From contig OZ242189.1 in the NCBI GenBank assembly GCA_965205725.1, positions 2,356,001-2,420,000 on the forward strand: a DNA stretch of 64,000 nucleotides, read 5' to 3'. The DNA comes from G965205725 sp965205725. Its GTDB lineage: Bacteria > Pseudomonadota > Gammaproteobacteria > Pseudomonadales > Halieaceae. The notes beneath the pieces were generated by a model. That model was not told the DNA's origin and did not search any database. It was given only the letters and a program-made list of their open reading frames with translations. A program made the translations under genes and the position numbers. Below, one piece after another: positions 60,499 to 64,000 of this stretch; position 1 is the stretch's first letter; every line of letters starts with the position of its first letter.

Positions 60499-61866
60499 CT
60501 AGAAGCTCTCGATGTGGGCAACAAAGATAATGACCAGAATGACTGGTGGGGCAATATACCGCAAACAGGCGCGCCATAAGAAGAAGAACTCTCTGGATTC
60601 ACGATACAACTCAACCTTAAGGACTTCGCGGGGCACGCCGTAGCCCACGCACAAGGCCACCAGCAAAGCGGCTATAGGCATCATGTACTGCGTGGTCACC
60701 ACGTCTAACAACTGAAAGAAGCCCAAATCGCCAATGAAGCGTATATCCTGCCATTGGTTGAGTGACAGGGCCGCTACCAGGGCGATCAGCCAAATCACCA
60801 GGGCCAGCGCCAGAGCGGCAATAGCCCGGCGCATGCGCAAACGCTCAGTCAGAAAGGACAAGGGTACCTCGGCGATTGCCACCGCAGAGGCCAGAGTGAT
60901 CACTGAAATCAGTGAAAAGAACAGCACGCCGAAGGTCTCACCCTGGGGCATGTTGCTGAAGGCATAGGGCAAGCTGACAAACATAAGCGCCGGCCCCATG
61001 GCGGGTTCCAGGTTGTTGGCAAACACCAGCGGGAAGATGGCAATGCCTGCAAAGATCGCAACAAAAATATCCAGGATCGCAACCGCTAGCACCGTGCGAC
61101 CCAAGGGGATTTTTTCTGGTGCATAGGCACCCAATGCAACGCCCACACCCACGCCAACACCCAGGGTAAAAAATGCATGGCCCATGGCGATCAACACCGA
61201 GCGGTTGGTGAAGTCAAAACTGACCGAGGAAAACAGAAATTTGCCGGCGGCGGCCACGTCGCCATGCTGCAAACCAAAACTGATGAGCGCCGTGAGTACA
61301 ACCAGAGCCAATGGCACCACAAACCAAAACAGCACGGCTAAACCCCGATGAATGCCTGTGGCGGAAATACCAAACACCAGCGCAATAAACAAACTTTGCC
61401 AATAAATTTGCTGCTCAGGCGTGGCTAAAAAGTCTGCAAAGTGCTCGCCCACCATTGCTGCACTGGCATCGGCAAGCACAGCGGCGTCCATCTTGCCCAC
61501 ATAAGCCAATGTCCAGCCGGCAACCACGCTGTAATAGCCCAATAGCAATATCGCACAGAGCACCAACCACCAACCCAATAGCGACCAATAGCGGGTGATA
61601 CTTGAGCGCTCTGCAATCTTGGCCATGGAGGCTACCGGGTTGGCGCGACCATAACTGCCCAGCAGCACTTCGGCGATCATCACCGGCACAGCCACCAGCA
61701 GTAATGTGGATAAATAGACCAGCACAAAGCTGGCGCCACCGTGCTGACCGACCAAATAGGAAAAGCGCCAGAAGTTACCTAAACCCAGGGCTGCGGCCGA
61801 GAGTGCCAACACAAACGTGGTGCGGCTGGCCCACGCACCCGAGGCCGCGCGCAGTGCAATGCTCAT
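60499..61866 (-). CDS. Sodium-dependent neurotransmitter:sodium symporter (NSS) family transporter
   Basis: The 455-residue protein has about 11 membrane helices. The family N-terminus is ASRTTFVLALSAAALGLGNFWRFSYL (helix 1, sodium/substrate site), and GGASFVLVYLSTLLL is helix 2. A long loop and later helices match LeuT-type amino acid symporters. The substrate is probably an amino acid but is not resolved. It lies between smpB and the ratA remnant, splitting the usual neighbours, and starts 42 bp from smpB in divergent orientation. Confidence 0.92.
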   Translation of the reverse strand: MSIALRAASGAWASRTTFVLALSAAALGLGNFWRFSYLVGQHGGASFVLVYLSTLLLVAVPVMIAEVLLGSYGRANPVASMAKIAERSSITRYWSLLGWWLVLCAILLLGYYSVVAGWTLAYVGKMDAAVLADASAAMVGEHFADFLATPEQQIYWQSLFIALVFGISATGIHRGLAVLFWFVVPLALVVLTALISFGLQHGDVAAAGKFLFSSVSFDFTNRSVLIAMGHAFFTLGVGVGVGVALGAYAPEKIPLGRTVLAVAILDIFVAIFAGIAIFPLVFANNLEPAMGPALMFVSLPYAFSNMPQGETFGVLFFSLISVITLASAVAIAEVPLSFLTERLRMRRAIAALALALVIWLIALVAALSLNQWQDIRFIGDLGFFQLLDVVTTQYMMPIAALLVALCVGYGVPREVLKVELYRESREFFFLWRACLRYIAPPVILVIIFVAHIESF

Positions 61867-61908
61867 ACTTGAATGCCCATGTCAGGATTTTGCGGCATAA
61901 TGCGCGCC

Positions 61909-62391
61909 ATGAGCAAGAAGAAGCCCAAACAAAGCAGCAATACTATTGCCCAAAATAAGCGCGCCCACTTTGACTATCGTGTGAATGAGCAGTTCGAGGC
62001 CGGTATGGCGTTGCAAGGTTGGGAAGTCAAAAGCCTGCGCCTGGGCAAGGTAGAGATCGTCGATACCTATGTCTTGATCAAGAACGGCGAGGCTTTTTTG
62101 GTCGGTGCCAACATCACCCCTTTGAATACCGCCTCAACGCATTATGTGACCGACCCCTCTCGCACTCGCAAGTTGCTGCTGCAGCAAAGGGAGCTGGCGA
62201 AAATTTTGGCGGCGACCCAACAAAAGGGGCAGACCTGTGTGTGTACCTCTCTGTATTGGAAAGGCCACCTGGTCAAGGCAAAAATTGCCCTGGCCTCTGG
62301 CAAGCAGGCTCACGACAAGCGCGATACAGAAAAGAACCGCGACTGGGACCGACAGAAACAGCGCATAGTGCGCGACAACGTAAAGCAGTAG
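61909..62391 (+). CDS. smpB: SsrA-binding protein SmpB
   Basis: SmpB carries tmRNA to stalled ribosomes. The 160-residue protein has the family core: NKRAHFDYRVNEQFEAGM, LQGWEVKSLR, the ANITP and HYVTDPSRTRKLLL segments, and a basic tail (GKQAHDKRDTEKNRDWDRQKQRI). I start at the ATG at 61909 (MSKKKPKQSS). A longer frame from 61873 is not conserved. No tmRNA gene is visible in the window. Confidence 0.97.
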   Translation: MSKKKPKQSSNTIAQNKRAHFDYRVNEQFEAGMALQGWEVKSLRLGKVEIVDTYVLIKNGEAFLVGANITPLNTASTHYVTDPSRTRKLLLQQRELAKILAATQQKGQTCVCTSLYWKGHLVKAKIALASGKQAHDKRDTEKNRDWDRQKQRIVRDNVKQ

Positions 62392-62411
62392 ACCGGGCTA
62401 AAAGCGGTCTA
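62389..62411. terminator. Hairpin containing both stop codons of convergent smpB and TauE/SafE genes
   Basis: TAGACCG (62389-62395) and CGGTCTA (62405-62411) are perfect complements with a 9-base loop. The smpB TAG opens the left arm and the permease TAG lies in the right arm. It can serve both strands as a compact bidirectional transcription end. Confidence 0.6.
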
Positions 62412-63143
62412 AATAGCCGCCTTTAACAGAATACTGACACCCAAAACAAACAGCGCCACAATCGCAACACGCCGATAAAAAGCGCCGCCGTAATGGCGAA
62501 ACAAATAATTCCCCAAACTGTCGCCACACACCACAGCCGGATAAGCCAAAGCCGCCACCCACAGCATCGGCAGGCTGAGCATACCGTTGCTGCTATAGGT
62601 GATTAACGCCACCAGCGAAGAAAAACTGAAAAAGCCCATCATCAGGGCGCGGCTGGCTTTGGGGTCTGCCACCGTCGACATCACATAGATAATAACAGGC
62701 GGCCCGGGAATTGCGAAGGCGCCGTTAATCAAACCACTGACCAAACCGGCGCTGCCCGCAATGGCAGGCTTAACCAGATGCCGCCGCGGATGAAACCGGG
62801 CCAGGGCCAAACAGGCAACAATCACCAGCACACCAATCAATAACTGGAACTGCTGTTCGCTCAGGGTTTGCAGCAACTGCGCGCCGAGTACCGTGCCCAC
62901 GATTGCCGCGACAAACATGGGCCACTGAGTGTTCAATTGCAGGTCGTGGCGGTATTTCGGGAAGCTCTGCACCCCCAGAGCAAACGACAGGCAGGCACTC
63001 AACCCCACAGCCTGAACCGGCGAATACAACAGCGCCAAACCCGGCACCGCCGCCAGAGCAAAACCAAAGCCAGTAAACGAGCGCAGCAGGGTTGCGGCGA
63101 CAATGATCAACCACAGCAGCGATAGCTGCCCCGGATCAGGCAT
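62409..63143 (-). CDS. TauE/SafE (TSUP) family permease
   Basis: A 244-residue membrane protein with about 7-8 hydrophobic segments. Both TSUP halves are visible: LLRSFTGFGFALAAVPGLALLY near the N-terminus and GLVSGLINGAFAIPGPPVIIYV in the middle. Family members export or import sulfite, taurine-derived or other small organic anions. The substrate is unknown. Its start overlaps the amidohydrolase stop by 8 bp, hinting at a shared substrate route. Confidence 0.88.
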   Translation of the reverse strand: MPDPGQLSLLWLIIVAATLLRSFTGFGFALAAVPGLALLYSPVQAVGLSACLSFALGVQSFPKYRHDLQLNTQWPMFVAAIVGTVLGAQLLQTLSEQQFQLLIGVLVIVACLALARFHPRRHLVKPAIAGSAGLVSGLINGAFAIPGPPVIIYVMSTVADPKASRALMMGFFSFSSLVALITYSSNGMLSLPMLWVAALAYPAVVCGDSLGNYLFRHYGGAFYRRVAIVALFVLGVSILLKAAI

Positions 63144-64000
63144 GGCCCATGCGCACCAACCGGCCTGGGCGCGCCGCAGTCACCTCGTCGTTCTCAACCA
63201 CCAGTTCACCAGCTACCAATACCGCGCGATAACCCTTTGCATCTTGCAACAAGCGCTGGCCGCCTGCGGGCAGATCTTGCACCATGCGCGGCGGATACAG
63301 GCGCAGGTTTTTGTGATCAATCACATTCACATTGGCTTTCAAGCCCACCTGCAAGCGACCGCGGTCTTGCATGCCGCAATAGTCGGCTATATCGCTGGTC
63401 AGCCGCTGAATCACATCGGCCAGTTCCAATTGCTCACCGCGCTGACGATCACGCGCCCAGTAGCTAAGTAAGTAGGAAGAAAAACTGGAGTCACAAATGG
63501 TACCCACATGGGCACCGCCATCGGATAAACCCTGAATCGACAGCGGGTGTTGCATCATTTTCAACACATTGTCGTAGCTCATCTCGGTGTAGTTATAGAT
63601 GGGAAAATACAACAGTGCCTTGCCATCATCTTCCAGCAGCAAGTCATAAATCATTTCCAGGGCGGGGATGCCCTTGTTCTGTGCCATGCGCAGTACCGAG
63701 GTTTCTTCAGTTTGCTCATAGTCTGGATTGTCGCCTAGCAAAAATGTTTTGGCGGCCACGAAATCCACTGCTTGCAAGAGTGCATCGGCAATGGGTGGTA
63801 CCGGCGTGCCGTCCCCGGCCATCTTTTCTGATTCCTCGGTGAGCAACTGCGCCTTAAAGGCAGGATCACTCATGGCTTTGACACGTTCGTTCAAAGACAG
63901 GTGGCAAATCTTTTTGTAACCGGGGAAACCAATAAAAGGATGGAAGGTGCACTGTAAACCCACCGTCACGCCGATACCCCGAGGCGCCACCTGCAGGCGA
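63136..64000 (-). CDS. N-acyl-D-amino-acid deacylase/amidohydrolase family protein (C-terminal part, runs off right edge)
   Basis: The visible 288 codons are open to the right edge, so the start and N-terminal metal site are missing. The C-terminal half shows SLGGSDGGAHVGTI-like (LSDGGAHVGTICDS), the aspartate-histidine site of amidohydrolase family 3, then DRGRLQVGLKANVNVIDHKNLRLYPP and VAGELVVENDEVTAARPGRLVR, the family end strand. Substrates of relatives include N-acyl-D-amino acids and other amides. Confidence 0.8.
   Translation of the reverse strand, partial: RLQVAPRGIGVTVGLQCTFHPFIGFPGYKKICHLSLNERVKAMSDPAFKAQLLTEESEKMAGDGTPVPPIADALLQAVDFVAAKTFLLGDNPDYEQTEETSVLRMAQNKGIPALEMIYDLLLEDDGKALLYFPIYNYTEMSYDNVLKMMQHPLSIQGLSDGGAHVGTICDSSFSSYLLSYWARDRQRGEQLELADVIQRLTSDIADYCGMQDRGRLQVGLKANVNVIDHKNLRLYPPRMVQDLPAGGQRLLQDAKGYRAVLVAGELVVENDEVTAARPGRLVRMGHA

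Overview
The window is a gene-dense chromosomal segment from a gammaproteobacterium. AceK, FabV, MiaE, TusA, BamE, RnfH and the hrcA-grpE-dnaK-dnaJ-dapB block are typical of that class. A steroid ring C/D operon, many acyl-CoA enzymes and two LLM-class flavin oxidoreductases resemble marine lineages such as Spongiibacteraceae or Halieaceae. That placement is inferred from gene content, not from a database search.

Region 1 (1-12614): a minus-strand operon for the last steps of steroid breakdown (HIP degradation): fadD3, two Lrp/AsnC regulators, ipdA, ipdB, ipdC, echA20 and the start of a fadE30-like dehydrogenase that runs off the left edge. A sigma70-like promoter flanked by two inverted repeats precedes fadD3. 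A second acyl-CoA synthetase, a metallo-beta-lactamase-fold hydrolase and FabV follow on the same strand. miaE and a glycosyltransferase-like gene diverge from them.

Region 2 (12642-24401): aceE-aceF with a 17-bp minisatellite upstream. Next come a MITE with target duplication, an M16 lipoprotein peptidase, an AI-2E/PerM permease, tusA, bepA and nadA.

Region 3 (24518-37843): a DDN-family protein; an operon of enoyl-CoA hydratase, LLM oxidoreductase and DUF3604 lipoprotein; a plus-strand TlpA-DUF4266-DUF3570-ApbE cassette of unknown role; another enoyl-CoA hydratase; tag; a double-headed TetR regulator with tesB; sixA-like and aceK.

Region 4 (37844-45295), accessory: a FitAB/VapBC toxin-antitoxin pair lies inside a duplicated repeat region. 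A DUF4214 gene and an 11-repeat Ig-like gene are split by a 13-base homopolymer that looks phase variable. A MITE sits in a dead SDR gene.

Region 5 (45295-64000): an LLM oxidoreductase with two acyl-CoA dehydrogenases, GNAT, epmB, a CnoX-like thioredoxin, dapB, and the heat-shock genes dnaJ, dnaK, grpE and hrcA, with sigma32 promoters before grpE and dnaK and a 15-bp in-frame repeat in grpE. Then come recN, fur, bamE, rnfH, a broken ratA, an NSS transporter, smpB, a TauE/SafE permease and an amidohydrolase cut by the right edge. I saw no rRNA, tRNA, CRISPR array or complete insertion sequence.
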